Part shown: one piece after another, positions 10,413 through 21,780 of the stretch | Layout: each line of letters opens with the position of its first letter | Numbering within the stretch: position 1 is the stretch's first letter | Assembly: GCA_003427395.1 (NCBI GenBank) | Contig: BFEA01000294.1 | Span: forward strand, 160,435-215,144 | DNA length: 54,710 nt | DNA from: Chara braunii | Taxonomy: Eukaryota > Streptophyta > Charophyceae > Charales > Characeae | Direction of reading: 5' to 3' | The notes under the pieces: generated by a model | The model's input: the letters and a program-made list of their open reading frames with translations, nothing else | What the model was told of the DNA's origin: nothing | Database searches by the model: none | Position numbers and translations under genes: made by a program

Positions 10413-11080
10413 TCGCCGACGTTTGAAGAAAGCGCGCGGAAAGGCGCATTCGCACGGATGCAAGGCATGAGGGAAAGGGTAGAAATTATGATTCAGGAAG
10501 TGTTTAGTAAAAAGGAATGGATCAAAATGGGTCTGCCTCTAAAGAAAATGAGACAGGAGGACGAGGTCCCAGGAGTCATGCTCGCAGAAAAGGAGTCGGA
10601 GATCGAACTTGGGGCCAGCCTGCCCAAGCCAAAGGAGGGACGGAAGGAAACGACAGAAGTAGTACTCGAAATCCCTGACTTGCTGCAGCTCACCAAAGCT
10701 ATTAGATACCATAAAGTTGGGGTAGATCCGACAGCACTTGCAAGATTTGAAGAAGAAATCCAGAAAGGCTACTGCCTCAATGGGAAGGTTGTCAGTCTTC
10801 AACCCCGTGCCATGGAGGTGGCAAGGTCAATCTCGACCGTTCATTTTTTAGGAGAACGATCCCAGAAGGGAGTGTGCAAAAATACAAATCCGTAGGGAAG
10901 ATGGCCAAGCTGGTCTCGATCCTAGTAGAAACATCAAGGGAAGAGGCCATGAAAAAAGAAGAGGAGATCCTACGGGTTATAAGGGAGAGACGGGCAACGG
11001 AAGGGCATCGCATACCAGATGATGTAGCACATACCATGAAGATAGGAGTGGAAGGGTTCCTAACAATGGAAGAAACTTAG
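10413..11080 (+). pseudogene. PR-RT connector of pol, frameshifted
   Basis: The protease frame continues after its TAA through 10458-10895 with Lys/Glu-rich sequence. Near 10845, at a T6 run, the reading shifts to the RT frame, in which 10874-11080 is open until TAG at 11078-11080. The RT homology follows directly in that frame. So one stop, one frameshift and a second stop separate protease from RT. Confidence 0.6.
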
Positions 11081-11797
11081 TTGATAAGGAAGGCATATCA
11101 GGAGTTTCATTTAGCATTCACTTTCAACGATCATCAGAAAGGGCGATTGGATGCAAAGTTAGTTCCCCCTGTTAGGATCCACACGATAGAGCACGAGTGC
11201 TGGAATGATAAAGGGTCAGCCTATGAATTTGGGATAGCGGCGGAGGTCACCGACCTGCTTAGAGCCAAGATAGATTCCTTCGTTGCGGAACCCACCGCAT
11301 CCCCCTACGCGAACAAGTGGTTCGTGTTCAGGAAGCCCAATAAGACACTCAGGTGGATCCAGGACCTGCAAAAGCTCAATGCGGTAACAATTAGGGACGC
11401 ATGCTCGCTTTCACAGGCCGACTTGTTGGCAGAATCTCATGCGGGGCGGAACATTTACTCCCTGATAGATCTGTACTTAGGATATGACCAGCTGCCACTC
11501 GATGTGAGGGATAGACCGTACACCACAATGCACACCCCCGTAGGGCAGCTGCAGATGCAAGTGACCCCTATTGGTTTTACAAATGCGGTAGCAGAGGCAC
11601 AGAGGAGGATGCCCGCCGTCGCAGGGGATATGATTCCGGAAGAGTGTGAACCGTATATAGATGATAATCCCGTAAAAGGCGCAAGGTACAAGGACGAGAC
11701 GGAGGTCGAGCCGGGCGTATGAAAGTTTGTTTGGGACCACCTACAGGATATTAAGGACCTACTTCAGCGGTTCCTTGTTTACAATATTACTGCAGTC
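11081..11797 (+). pseudogene. Reverse transcriptase fragment (fingers and palm), C-terminally deleted
   Basis: RT would copy the element RNA to DNA in the particle. Seen here: a fingers region with PYANKWFVFRKP and RWIQDLQKLNAV; the first catalytic Asp in YSLIDLYLGYDQLPL (residue 130 counted from 11081); and the YIDD box with Asp 194 and 195. All three catalytic Asp are present. TGA at 11720-11722 interrupts the frame, but the same frame then reads KFVWDHLQDIKDLLQRFLVYN, a typical gypsy thumb start. About 25 residues on, near 11797, homology jumps straight to the region before integrase. The rest of the thumb and all of RNase H are absent, so this copy cannot complete reverse transcription. 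Confidence 0.85.
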
Positions 11798-13015
11798 GAA
11801 AAGTATGTCCTAAGAAATGACCACCTGTTCAAGAAAGAGGAAGGGATGATGCCTAGACGCGTCATTTGTGGGAGGTCTAGGCAGCTGAACGTAATTCAGG
11901 CAATGCATGACAGGCTAGCTGGAGGTCACCAGTCGTCTAAGGGGACACTTGCAAAGATCGTGCCCCTATACTTCTGACCAGGAATGGCAGGCATGGTCGC
12001 GACGTACTGTCAGACGTGTCTGATATGTCAAGAGAGGAGCTCTGTGCGAGTTTACGAGCTCCTTAGACCCACTAGGGTACTGGGACCCGGATACCTTGTT
12101 CACCTCGATCTTGCGGTTATGCCCGTATCAACGGATGGGTTTAGATACATCTTGGATGCAAGGGATAATCTTAGTGGCTATGTAGAAGCCGTAGCCCTCA
12201 AGAAGAAGACGGGGAAAGCAGTGGCCGACTGGGTGGAAGATTTCTACCTAAGGCACACCTTCGTACGCAGGTTTATAGCAGACAATGGGACAGAATTTGT
12301 TAACCAGGAGGTGTTGAACATGCTTAAGACACTGTGCGTACCAATCAAGATCACTGAGCCCTACCACCCTGAGGCAAATGCATCAGTAGAAAGGGGGTAC
12401 CGGACCTTGAAAAACACAATCGCTAAGCTTGTAGCAGACAACTTGGGGAACTGGCCACGATACCTTAAGCAAGCAGTCTTCTTTGAGAACATGACACCAA
12501 AGAGAACAACGGGATGCATTCCCGCAGAGCTATGGTATGGAAGGGAGATTGACTTCCCAGTGGAGGCCCTCGTCCCTACTTGGAACAGGTTAGACGATAA
12601 TCCGCACTTGACCACGGAGGAGTTAATCACAGCACGTTGCCAGCAGGTCGCCAGGAATGAGGAGGCATTGGAGGAAGTAGTTAACCGTGTAACAGATAGC
12701 CGAATGAAGGACAAAGCAAGGTGGGACCAGGTCAAGAACATTCGGAAGGAGCCACTCCACGTGGGGGAGAAAGTGCTAGTTAGAAACTCAGTCCTTGAAA
12801 GCACATGGTCGGGGCAACTGGGAAAGAGATTCAAAGAGCCTTACATGATCGCTAAGCGAGTGGGACTGAATACGTTCGAACTTGAGGATCTTTATGGTAC
12901 TAGCATAAGAGGACCATTTCCGGGACTGAGACTGGCCAAATTTTTTAGCAGGGATCCGGTGGAACAATGGTTACAAGAAGCCCAAGACAAGGAAACTGGG
13001 GAATTGACAACCTGA
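11798..13015 (+). pseudogene. Integrase with zinc-binding domain, one internal stop
   Basis: Integrase inserts the cDNA into host DNA. The N-terminal H2C2 zinc domain (H-D-R-L-A-G-G-H, then C-Q-T-C-L-I-C) spans about 11890-12040 and is interrupted by TGA at 11975-11977, where relatives have Trp in a Y-F-W-P-G-M motif. The catalytic core is complete: Asp42 in VHLDLAV, Asp100 in FIADNGTEF, Glu136 in ASVERGY, counted from the ATG at 11984, giving D-57-D-35-E spacing. A C-terminal region with PLHVGEKVLVRN and KEPYMIAKR is typical of gypsy integrases. No chromodomain is obvious. The frame ends at 13015. Confidence 0.88.
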
Positions 13016-13054
13016 GAGGCAGGAAGCTGGCTATAAGTTCTAGACCGCCTCCCT

Positions 13055-13310
13055 GTGGAAGTGATCATGACCACAGAGATTGTTTGTTTGTGTGTCTTGC
13101 TTTTTGTGGAACGTGGGGAGACTGTCTGGGCTGACTGTGACTGGGCTTGGGAGCACGGGACAGTGTATTATAGTTTTTGTGAGGTAATTTTGGGGACTGT
13201 CTATACGAGGTATTTATGTGCTGGGACGATGTACTATAGTTTTTGTGGGGTGATGCTGTGGACTGCCTACATAGGGCGCCTATGTGTTGGGACAATGTGT
13301 CGAGGGTTCT
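13055..13310 (+). repeat. Short tandem duplication after pol
   Basis: Just over two units of about 75 bp sharing TATAGTTTTTGTG, GGACTG and TATGTG blocks. There is no coding signal. It lies in the gap between integrase and the next ORF. Confidence 0.5.
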
Positions 13311-13425
13311 AAGGGATAATGGGACTACCAACTATATGGGGCAAGCAAGAGTTCTAGGGAAGCCTCCAAAGCTGCAAATGGGAGTGGAAGGGAATGCGTG
13401 TGTATGAGGGGTTGCGGTAACAGTT

Positions 13426-14088
13426 ATGCATGAACAAGGCTACGCAAGGAGAAAACAACAAGAAAACAGCAAGATGGAGTTCGAAAATAAAAATGACAGC
13501 AACGCCATCAATAGGCCTACTGAGGGACAGTCGTCGAGACAGGCTAGAGAATCAAGCTCCAGGAAAAGAAAATTGTATGTGGGGTTTGATCACAACCTGG
13601 TTGTGAACAGGGGGGGGAGAAAGCAAGGGACTAGGGGACCTTCACCACCAAGGGAGGGGGAGCCAATAGTCCTCCCCTCTGAAAGCGATACCAGCAAGGA
13701 GGAAGAGAGGAACCCGGGGAAAAGGCCAAGGTTGGAGGAGGAGTCCATCGAGGTCATAGACCTCAGTAGCGGGGAAGAAGAGGACGAAGTGACAACGCCC
13801 ACAAGGGAAGATCGGGGAAGAGAGGAGGACCCAGGGGAAGAAAAGGACCCATGGAAAAGAGAATTTGGGTCGACTTTCAGCGATTGGTTCGATCAATGGT
13901 CCAGTATTTTGCGTTATCAATGGGCAATGAAGGGCAAGGAAAAGTTGAGCAGTGGAGAAGACATATCCCCAACAACCTTTTTTTCAGAAGAAACGCTTCT
14001 TCATCTACAGGCGATAAAGAGGCTAATGGAGCATGAGATGGAGGACCGTGCAAGGAGGGAGGCTCGCCGCAGGGCACCGGGGCAATAA
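13426..14088 (+). CDS. Acidic accessory ORF with SUMO-interacting motif, 220 aa
   Basis: Intact frame downstream of pol, in the position where some giant plant retroelements carry an extra ORF. Visible in order: a hydrophilic N-terminus; a basic cluster SSRKRKLY near residue 45; a Ser/Glu-rich segment; GKRPRLEEE near 100, a plausible nuclear localisation signal; then IEVIDLSSGEEEDE, with V110-I-D-L113 followed by Ser and acidic residues, a textbook SUMO-interacting motif; another acidic patch; a Trp-rich stretch (WFDQWSSILRYQW); and a C-terminal Arg-rich tail. No membrane segment, so it is not envelope-like. No enzyme motif. A nuclear role, for example contacting SUMOylated host chromatin proteins, is inference. 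It is intact while its neighbours are broken. Confidence 0.6.
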   Translation: MHEQGYARRKQQENSKMEFENKNDSNAINRPTEGQSSRQARESSSRKRKLYVGFDHNLVVNRGGRKQGTRGPSPPREGEPIVLPSESDTSKEEERNPGKRPRLEEESIEVIDLSSGEEEDEVTTPTREDRGREEDPGEEKDPWKREFGSTFSDWFDQWSSILRYQWAMKGKEKLSSGEDISPTTFFSEETLLHLQAIKRLMEHEMEDRARREARRRAPGQ

Positions 14089-15284
14089 AAAGGGACAGCA
14101 GGCATGATGGGAATAGTTGGAAATTGGGGGAGGGTTGGTACCTGGGTAGGCACAACGGCCATTTTGAGTTTCGCACTTGAATTCTGTTAAATGGATTGAG
14201 ACGAGGCAACTTTTGACTAAGGACAGGGCAATGGGTGCTACTTCGTGTGAGTCGTTGCTTCTTCAGGAAACACATAAGGATCAGTGCACTTAGATATAAA
14301 AATGTGACTGGTTGCGTTGGTTAAGGGCAAGCAAGGGGAAAACAAGGGGGACCTAGATGAGACGAGTCTGTAATGTTGTTGTTGCATTCGAACTTTGTCT
14401 CCTCTTTTTTGGGAAGGACTGCAATGAAATTACTTTGTGGATTGAGGAAACTAGTAGGAGGAGGGCTGGCGAGTGCTACTTTGTACGAGTACTCTCGCTC
14501 CTTCTGGGAAATATGAGTTTTTTTTGGATAGTAAGAAAGGGACTGGGGATGATCGATGTTGTCTTAAGGCCATGGACAAGGACATGTAAACTCCTGGATA
14601 TTGGAAGAAACATTGATGACGAGAGTTTTTCCTTTTTTCTGTGTCCATGATTGAATGAGTCTTTGCACAAGCCCTTGAGAGAGGTTAGGGGGCCTATGGG
14701 TAAAGAGGCATGAAAGACCCTCTTCCCTAGGAGCCTAATCCAACCGATTCCATGTCGCTCCAGAACAGCAAAATGCATGTGAGTCCAGAGAAAAAGAAAA
14801 CATGGAAAAAAGTCAGCACCCCTTGTAATGGTTGAACGGCCGGACGGGCTAGTGCTGCTTGGGGCCGCGAACCTCAACTTGAGTACTAGACGCTAAGTCG
14901 GATGTATGGATGGATATAAAAATGACAAAAGGCATGAGGAAAAGGAAGAAGCATGCGTAAAAACCCAAGACGATGGCCGCCTTCTAAACCTCGAGACGAG
15001 ATAGGATCTGTGTCCTCGAGGCCCAACCCCTCGGGCGCTAACATTGCAATAGACAAGGATAACCCTAATCAGGCTGCCCAATTGAAACGGATCAGGATGG
15101 TCCTAACCAGGCTGTCCGATTGCAATGGTGAAGAATGACCCTAACCTGGCTGTTCGACTTGGAAATGGAAAGAACGACCCTAACCAAGTTGTTCGGAATG
15201 GCCCCTGACAAGGGTCATTCTTTGGAATTGGCACTGGGGTCCCCTTGCATGACTGCTTGTGATGCATGGAATTGGAAGAGCAGA
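14089..15284 (+). other. Non-coding 3' region of the giant element, first part
   Basis: Only short frames, none with a recognisable motif. Three related phrases near 15095-15195 (CCTAACCAGGCTGTCC, CCTAACCTGGCTGTTC and CCTAACCAAGTTGTTC) form a degenerate tandem repeat of about 44 bp. Confidence 0.4.
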
Positions 15285-15317
15285 GCTTTGGAAAAGAGAT
15301 TGGAAGAACCCAGCCTT

Positions 15318-15468
15318 GCAAAGGATATTGGACTCAGCCTTGGAAGAGATATTGGATTGAGCATTCGAACTGGATTGAGCCTTCGAATTGGATTGAGCAT
15401 TAGAATGAGATTGAGTATGGAAGTGAGACTGAGCATAGACATTGGATTGAGTACTGAAAATTGCACTG
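15318..15468 (+). repeat. 18-bp tandem repeat
   Basis: About eight degenerate units of ATTGGATTGAGCATTCGA. In one frame they read as a six-residue repeat with the core G-L-S-x-R, inside a 112-codon frame (15135-15473) that is otherwise unrecognisable. Treated as a simple minisatellite. Confidence 0.6.
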
Positions 15469-15473
15469 CATAA

Positions 15474-16390
15474 ACAGGGGACCCTAGGCAGCTTGAAATG
15501 GATTTGAAAAGAGCATTGAAATGAAACTTCTTCCCCCAGCAAGAGGGGGATACCAGTGCACGCACCGCGACCCCAAGACCTTTATCCCTTTGGGGGGAAA
15601 AGTCTCAGCGCGACTTGTTCCTCTTCAAGAGGATGAAGTTTAAAGGACTAAGGCACCTACCACTTGGATCGGTGCGGGACGTCCGGAACCACCTCCGACA
15701 ATGAGCTCTAATCGGGGAGTTCCAACTGCGCCTCCTGTTGAATGCCTAAACGTCAAAGGGCGAGAGAGCCAAATGGGCAGGAAAGTCATTCTCATCTAGT
15801 CTATTTTGCTATTCCCCAACCACACGCCAGGTCATAGAGGGGTGGCATGGCCGTTTGGGTCGGACCATGGCTACCCGCGCTAAGTTGGGCGGCACTGTCC
15901 AAGGGGAGAGGTTGGGCGAGGTGACGGGTGGAGTCCGCCACCGCCACGGGGTATTGACACTGCCCTTCCGGAACATTACAACCGTTTCGGGACTAATTGC
16001 GAGGTCTTCGTAACTGCACTCGCGAACTGACCAAGAGCCCCAACTCTCTTGAAAGAAAGAGGCCGGAATCTTGAAAATCACCACTCGGGAGGAACGATTC
16101 GCGAGGAACACTCTTACGGCTAGACTCGACCGTGGCAGGCTTGGATTGGACCTATCTGACAGACGTGAGGAGGAACCTTGGTATCGGTGCTCACCACGTA
16201 AGAGAACAAAGGTTGAACCGGGTAGAAGGATGAGGCGTCGTTCGCTGGGGAGGAACTGATCACTCTTCCTTTTGTGAAGCGGACGGGCTTGTGTCCTTGA
16301 CTTGCGGTTGGCGGGCCAAAGGTCTGGGTACCTCCGAGTGAGAATCAGTCGCGCGATGGGGACATCGCGTTTTGAGTGGGGGGAAGGTGT
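15474..16390 (+). other. Unique non-coding stretch inside the giant element
   Basis: A 250-codon frame on the - strand (15809-16561) has no recognisable motif and opposes the transcription direction, so it is not called. The perfect hairpin CGCGATG-GGGA-CATCGCG near 16353-16370 recurs near 17563. Confidence 0.35.
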
Positions 16391-16394
16391 GCCA

Positions 16395-16660
16395 TCTACC
16401 AAGGAATACGCATGAAAATAAGACTTGTAATTGGTTTTCCATAGGCTTGGGAAAAAGGGGCCTGTCAAGATGGGCGAAACAGAAAAAGATTGTAATTGGC
16501 TTTGTATGGGCCTGAGAAAAGGGGGTCTGGCAAGACGCCAGAACAGAAAGGACTTGAGCAAGTGACGCTGGTGTGACTGATTCTGCGTGGACCTAAGAAA
16601 GGAACTGGCAGACTAAGAGTTGGCTGTGTAATTGGCTCGTATAAGCTTGAAAAGATGAGA
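16395..16660 (+). repeat. Degenerate ~75-bp tandem repeat
   Basis: Three to four units sharing TGTAATTGGCT, a GGCCTGAGAAAAGGGG-like block and GGCAAGA/CAGAA. Unit boundaries are blurred by divergence. Non-coding. Confidence 0.5.
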
Positions 16661-19064
16661 AGTGGCTAAGGGGTGAACCAAGCATTGCACATGAAGAGTC
16701 AATTAAGTAAAGGGCAAGAAAGAGCAGAGAATGATATGCATGCCGAATTCGCAGGACCTGAGAAAGGCCGGGAGGAATGACCCGGGAAGAATGCATGTGG
16801 ATTTGGCTATGTCTGAGCTTCGGGGAGAGGAAAAATTGTACTGAAAATGTGTGGATGTCCTAAGAGTAATGAATGAGACGAAACTAAAATGATTTCTGCT
16901 TAAGAATGTTTTCTCAATGAAATGGGAAGATAGATTTGAGATTACGAATGCAGCCTTCAAGACATTGTCGAGAGCGAGAAAACAATGAAAAACTAGCTGC
17001 AGGGCATGTTTGTGGTCAGACCCCTCCAAAGGGCAATGCTAGACAACTTGATGAGGAAAGAAAGAAAGAAAGAGACATCGAGCTGCTTAAAACCCTAGAC
17101 GTGTGGCTAGCTCGCACCTGAAGGAAACCATGGCGGATGATCCTTGTGATATTCGCCGCCAAAATCTCCCTCTTAACTCGGTCCCTCGGGAGGGTGATGG
17201 GCTTGTCGTCCTCTCTTTTGTGGGACGATACCGGAGGTTGTCGGGAAGCTCTTGGGTATTTGGAAGTTCCAGTGAGAAAGAGACACAGCTGTGAGACGGA
17301 CGTTGATGCACAGAGACTGTTACGCGCTCGTTACAAAGACATTATTGAGCTTGGGGACGTTACGCAATCCAAAGGAAACCCAAAACAAAACCTTGACCCC
17401 TTCACACCCTCCCCCGCCCCAAAGGGCGCAAACTTAAAGAAGGACCCAAGATTTGAGCGGGAAAGACAAAAACGACCTTGGCAAGCAAACTACTCATCCC
17501 ACCCCACTCCTCTTTCTTGTCTTTCTATCACTCCAAAATTCCTACTGACCATGGATAGGTGCGCGATGAGGACATCGCGAATGAGTGGGGGCATATGTCG
17601 GGACTGGTGAGTCCCGAATGATTTTCCGACACTCGAGAAACTGTATATGACCATTTTGTGCACGACAGAGAAAACCGGACGCAGGAATGCTGGAAAGATT
17701 GGAAGTGTGGGCGCAGACAATAGGAAGCTAGAGGCTGCCCAGAGTCGTTAAGACCGCCAAACTAGAAAGAGACTGTCTACGCAGGAAGCGACAAAGGACT
17801 GCGAGAGAATAGCAAGGGCGACTCTTTCCCCAAGGGCGGAGAAGGGCCCCCGTGAAGTTGGTAGTAGCATAGGAAGTTCGCAGCATGGGAAGGAAGGAAG
17901 TAGGGAGGGATAGGGCGCAAGGCGCTGACGTGACATGGCGCCAAGAGGGCGAAGGAGGCCGCAGGTTAGCTGAAGCCGGCGCCCGGAATAGAACAGCGTG
18001 TGGGACGCAAGAGGAACGGGGAGCAGAGATCGCCGTAAGGCGGAAGGATCACAGGGAACCAAGAAAAGAGATGGTGCCGGCAGGACAAAGTGTTGGGAAT
18101 CACCTGGAACCAGGCGAAAACACGGTATTACCGCGAGACTAGTACCAGGGACCGCGTGGGCCTAGACAAAAATGGCGGCACCAGCTGGACCACTAGCAAG
18201 ACGGGTATCGATGGGATAAAGTGTCAGGAGCCGCCAACGGGGGCTAAAGGTCGGAGCCGTCGACGGAATAATTGGCGACCAGCCCAAAAGGGGTGGGGCG
18301 CGCGAGAGCGGGTCGTCACCCGGGATGACGCCAGAAAAAGGGAAGGGGCTAGGAACAATAAGTAAAAAAGAGGAGAAGTCGGGCGCTGAAATTGTCAACG
18401 GAACAGAGGAGACGGGCGTGAGACGGGAAAGGCGGAGGGCACCTGGGACGACCCAAGGGGACCCTGGATCAAGTGCAATAACGATAAAAATAAAATAACA
18501 TAATATCAGGTGGCCGGGACCGCTCGGGCCAGGGGTTCGGGTGAGAATGATAAGTACCGCCGCGGCAAGCGCCGGCAGGAGGTGCCGAAGGGAAAAAGAG
18601 GAGGGAATAGTGGTAATGAGGGGGCCGGCCAGCAGTCCGGGTTATTCCGGACCAGCCAGGCCAAGAAAAACGAAGTTCCGAGGGCTCCACGTGGAGAAAA
18701 GGCTAGCCGGAGAGAATCGGAGCAAGGGGGTCTCAAACTAGAAGCGGCGGCAACAAAAAGGAGTCTCCTTGGACCTTTGGGGTGCCACTACTGCAGTCCG
18801 AGGTGTAACGGCCATATGTCGGCTACAAAATCAGACCTTGGGAAAGGTCCAATAGCCAGAAAGGAGAAATAGTTGTTGGACACCTGTCCCAACAACAAAT
18901 AAAAGAGACAGGAGGGAAAAGGGGAGAAAATGGGGGGGGAGAATGAGACAAAGGAGGAGGAAGGGGTGGAGGAAAAAGTGCCGCCAGGTTGGGACTGCAG
19001 CGGTAGGGACTGGCAGGTCTCAATGATGACCTCATCTCTCCTAGATCCTAGGAGGGCAGTCCAG

Positions 19065-19103
19065 ATTGCAAAGATAAGGTCCTTAGGGCATTATCTTTGC
19101 AAT
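19065..19103. other. 13-bp perfect hairpin
   Basis: ATTGCAAAGATAA at 19065-19077 pairs with TTATCTTTGCAAT at 19091-19103 around a 13-base loop. CAG/CTG just outside extends the stem after a short bulge. Confidence 0.75.
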
Positions 19104-19616
19104 ATCTGAATTTAAGCAGCAAAAATAAATAAAAATGCTGATGTGAGTTGGCCGGCTCATTTTTGGGCCCTACATCTGAAATCTGATTTTGCGGAGGAGG
19201 AGATCTAACCGTTTTTTGTGGGCTGACACAAAACGGCTAGCTCCGGAATGAGTTGGCAGCAAAATGGAGGGACAACAAAGAGAGGGACAAGACAAAATTG
19301 CGTATTTGGCCCAAGGATTGGGCCAGATACACCAAAAAAATTGAAAATTGAAGTAAAAGGTTCAAATTTGGGCCAAGGGGAGCTTCGGGGTAGCTCGGAA
19401 TAATGAGAACCATGGATCTCAGCCAAATCCAAGGCTGAGATTGGAGCCACCACTTGGAAAAATGCAACGGCCTACCCAAAAGAGGCCTAGACCATGAAAA
19501 AGACGAAAAATAGGCCTCTAGGCCCTCGAATTTAAGTAAAGGCTGCATTTTAGGAAGTGGTACCCCAAAAGGCAGCTCTTTTTGAAATAAAGAGAGATCG
19601 GGGTAGGCCAAGGGGT

Positions 19617-19645
19617 AGTCCGAGAGGGTGGTACCCTCTCGGACT
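19617..19645. other. 13-bp perfect hairpin with 3-base loop
   Basis: AGTCCGAGAGGGT, GGT, ACCCTCTCGGACT. Such long perfect stems with minimal loops are rare by chance. Role unknown. Confidence 0.75.
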
Positions 19646-20208
19646 GCATGTACCTGGCCAAAATAAGGCCCAGGTACCTTCAGATGGGCCAAAACCGAAA
19701 ATTTGGCCTTGGGGGCACCTCGGCCACCTAGGGGCACTTGGAGAGGCCTAGGGGTGGGGCGGTGCACCAGTTTCAGCCTACATAAGTTGGAGGTGCAGGC
19801 CGCGACTCCCACTTGAGCATGAGAGGAACCCATGCTGCCAAAATGAGTCCGTGAGAGAATGCTAGTGGAATAGAGCAAGGAAGTGAGAGTCTGAGCTAGC
19901 CTAGAGCCTGGCTATGGGGATAGGACTAAGGGAGAAGGCCAAGAGGCTAGAGAGAAGCAAGGGAAGTGATCCGCCATAGCCCCCAGGCTGTGAGGTGGAA
20001 AGAGAGGTTAAAAGGGGTCCCCATAACCCTTCTACAAAGAAGGACTCCATAGCCTTAGAGGTAGGAGCCTGCCATAACTTGAGAGGAGGAATGAGAGGAG
20101 GAGGAGAGAGACTTGGGAGTTGGGGAAGACATACCCAAGGGGCTGAGGGCCAATCTTGGGACTCCACTGCACAGGGACCGACAAGAGGTGAGTGGGAAGG
20201 GTGAGAGT

Positions 20209-20396
20209 TTCCCCTCCTTCTTCCTCCTTTCTCCCTCTCCTTCTTCTTTTTCTTCTTCTTCTCTTCCCCCTCCTCCCTCTTCTCCCTCTTCTTCTTGCTT
20301 CTCCTCTTCTTCCTTTCTTTCCCCGCCTGATCCTACCCCTCCTCCCCCTCTTCATCTCCACCTTCCTCATCCTTTTCCTCCCTCAAAAACTGTGAG
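20209..20396 (+). repeat. Polypyrimidine tract (CTT/CCT-rich)
   Basis: About 185 bases almost wholly C and T, built of irregular CTTCTT, CCTCCT and CCCTC blocks. It sits directly before the 91-bp array. Peptides predicted from it are low-complexity artefacts. Confidence 0.9.
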
Positions 20397-20399
20397 TTT

Positions 20400-21780
20400 T
20401 ACTGATTTTGATGCTTGTACATGTTGTGCTTAATCTTGAGATACTTCGGTGATCATTCCCCTAGTGTAGATGTCATCAATCTTGTCAAATTGCTGAATTT
20501 GATGCTTGTACATGTTGCGATTCATCTTGGGATACTTCGGTGATCTTTCCCCAAGTGTAGATGCTTTAAATCTTGTGTTTTCACTGATTTGAGTGGTTGG
20601 GTGTGCTGCGATTCTTCTTGAATACTTCCATGATGTTTCCCCTAGTGTAGATGCTTTAAATCTTGTATTTTCACTAATTTTAGTGGTTGGGTGTGTTGCG
20701 ATTTATCTTGGGATACTTCGGTGATCTTTCCCCTAGTGTAGATGCTTCAAATCTTGTCATTTTGCTGATTTGGGTGCCTATGTGTGTTGCGCTTCATCCT
20801 AGGATACTTCGGTGATCATTCCCCTAGTGTAGATGTCATCAGTCTTGTCGAATTGCTGAATTTGATGCTTGTACATGTAGCGATTTATCTTGGGATACTT
20901 CGGTCATCTTTCCCCTAATGTAGATCCTTCAAATATTGTGTTTTCACTGATTTGAGTAGTTCGGTGTGTTGCGATTCATCTTGGGATACTTTGGTGATCT
21001 TTCCCCTCGTGTAGATGCTTCAAATCTTGTGTTTTCACTGATTTGAGTGGTTGGGTGTGTTGTGATTCATCTTTGGATACTTCGGTGATCCCTCCCCTAG
21101 TGTAGATGCTTCAAATCTTGTCATTTTGCTAATTTGGGTGCCTATATGTGTTGCGCTTTATCCTATGATACTTCGGTGATCATTTCCCTAGTGTAGATGT
21201 CATCAATCTTGTCAAAATTGCTGAATATGATGCTTGTACATATTGCGATTCATCTTGGGATACTTCGGTGATTTTTCCCCTAGTGTAGATGCTTCAAATC
21301 TTGTGTTTTCACTGATTTGAGTGGTGGAGTGTGTTGCGATTCATCTTGGGATACTTCGGTGATCATTCCCCTGGTGTAGATGCTTCAAATCTTGTGTTTT
21401 CACTTATATGAGTGGTTGGGTGTGTTGCGATTCATGTGGGACACTTCGGTGATTTTTCCCCTAGTGCAGATGCTTCAAATCTTGTTAGTTTGCTGATTTT
21501 GGGTGCCTATGCGTGTTGCGCTTCATCTTGAGATACTTCGGTGATCATTCCCTTAGTCTAGATGTAATCAATTTTGTCAATCTGCTGGTTTTGATACTTG
21601 TGCATGTTGCGATTCATCTTGGGATCCTTCGATGATCATTCCCCTAGTGTAGATGTCAACAGACTTGTCAATCTGTTGATTTGGGTGCTTGGGTGTGAAG
21701 CGCTCTATCTTGGGATACTTTAGTGAACTTGCCCCTTGATAAACTGTTGACAAACTCATCTTTTTTATGACCTTGATGCA
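20400..21780 (+). repeat. 91-bp tandem array, ~15 units, 3' region of the giant element
   Basis: The phrase GGGATACTTCGGTGATC then TTTCCCCTAGTGTAGATGCT recurs about every 91 bases (for example at 20440, 20531, 20621, 20712 and 20803). Between copies lie variants of TTGTGTTTTCACTGATTTGA. Two sub-types alternate (TGCTTGTACATGTTGCG versus GTGGTTGGGTGTGTTGCG), suggesting higher-order expansion. Non-coding. Confidence 0.95.

Larger units (their letters stand above)
16661..20208 (+). other. Long non-coding 3' region with isolated perfect hairpins
   Basis: No recognisable protein. Several short Arg- or Gly-rich frames (17885-18142, 18510-18872) look like GC-rich chance frames. Structural marks are CGCGATG-AGGA-CATCGCG at 17563-17580, a nested inverted repeat TGTCGG...CCGACA at 17596-17631, ATTGCAAAGATAA paired with its complement at 19065-19103, and a 13-bp hairpin at 19617-19645. 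The base composition around 19100-19750 (many GGCCAA words) differs from its flanks and could be an old nested insertion. Confidence 0.4.

Noticed and set aside
11722-11990. RNase H domain between RT and integrase
   Set aside because: Only about 85 codons separate the RT thumb start from the integrase zinc domain, with no RNase H motifs.
13426-14088. Envelope-like ORF after pol
   Set aside because: No signal peptide, transmembrane segment or cysteine pattern; strongly acidic and nuclear-looking.
15809-16561. 250-codon - strand frame
   Set aside because: No motif, lies antisense within the 3' non-coding region of the element, and length alone is weak evidence in GC-balanced DNA.
17596-17631. 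TGTCGGGAC as the start of a nested LTR
   Set aside because: No partner repeat, target-site duplication or CA end could be identified.
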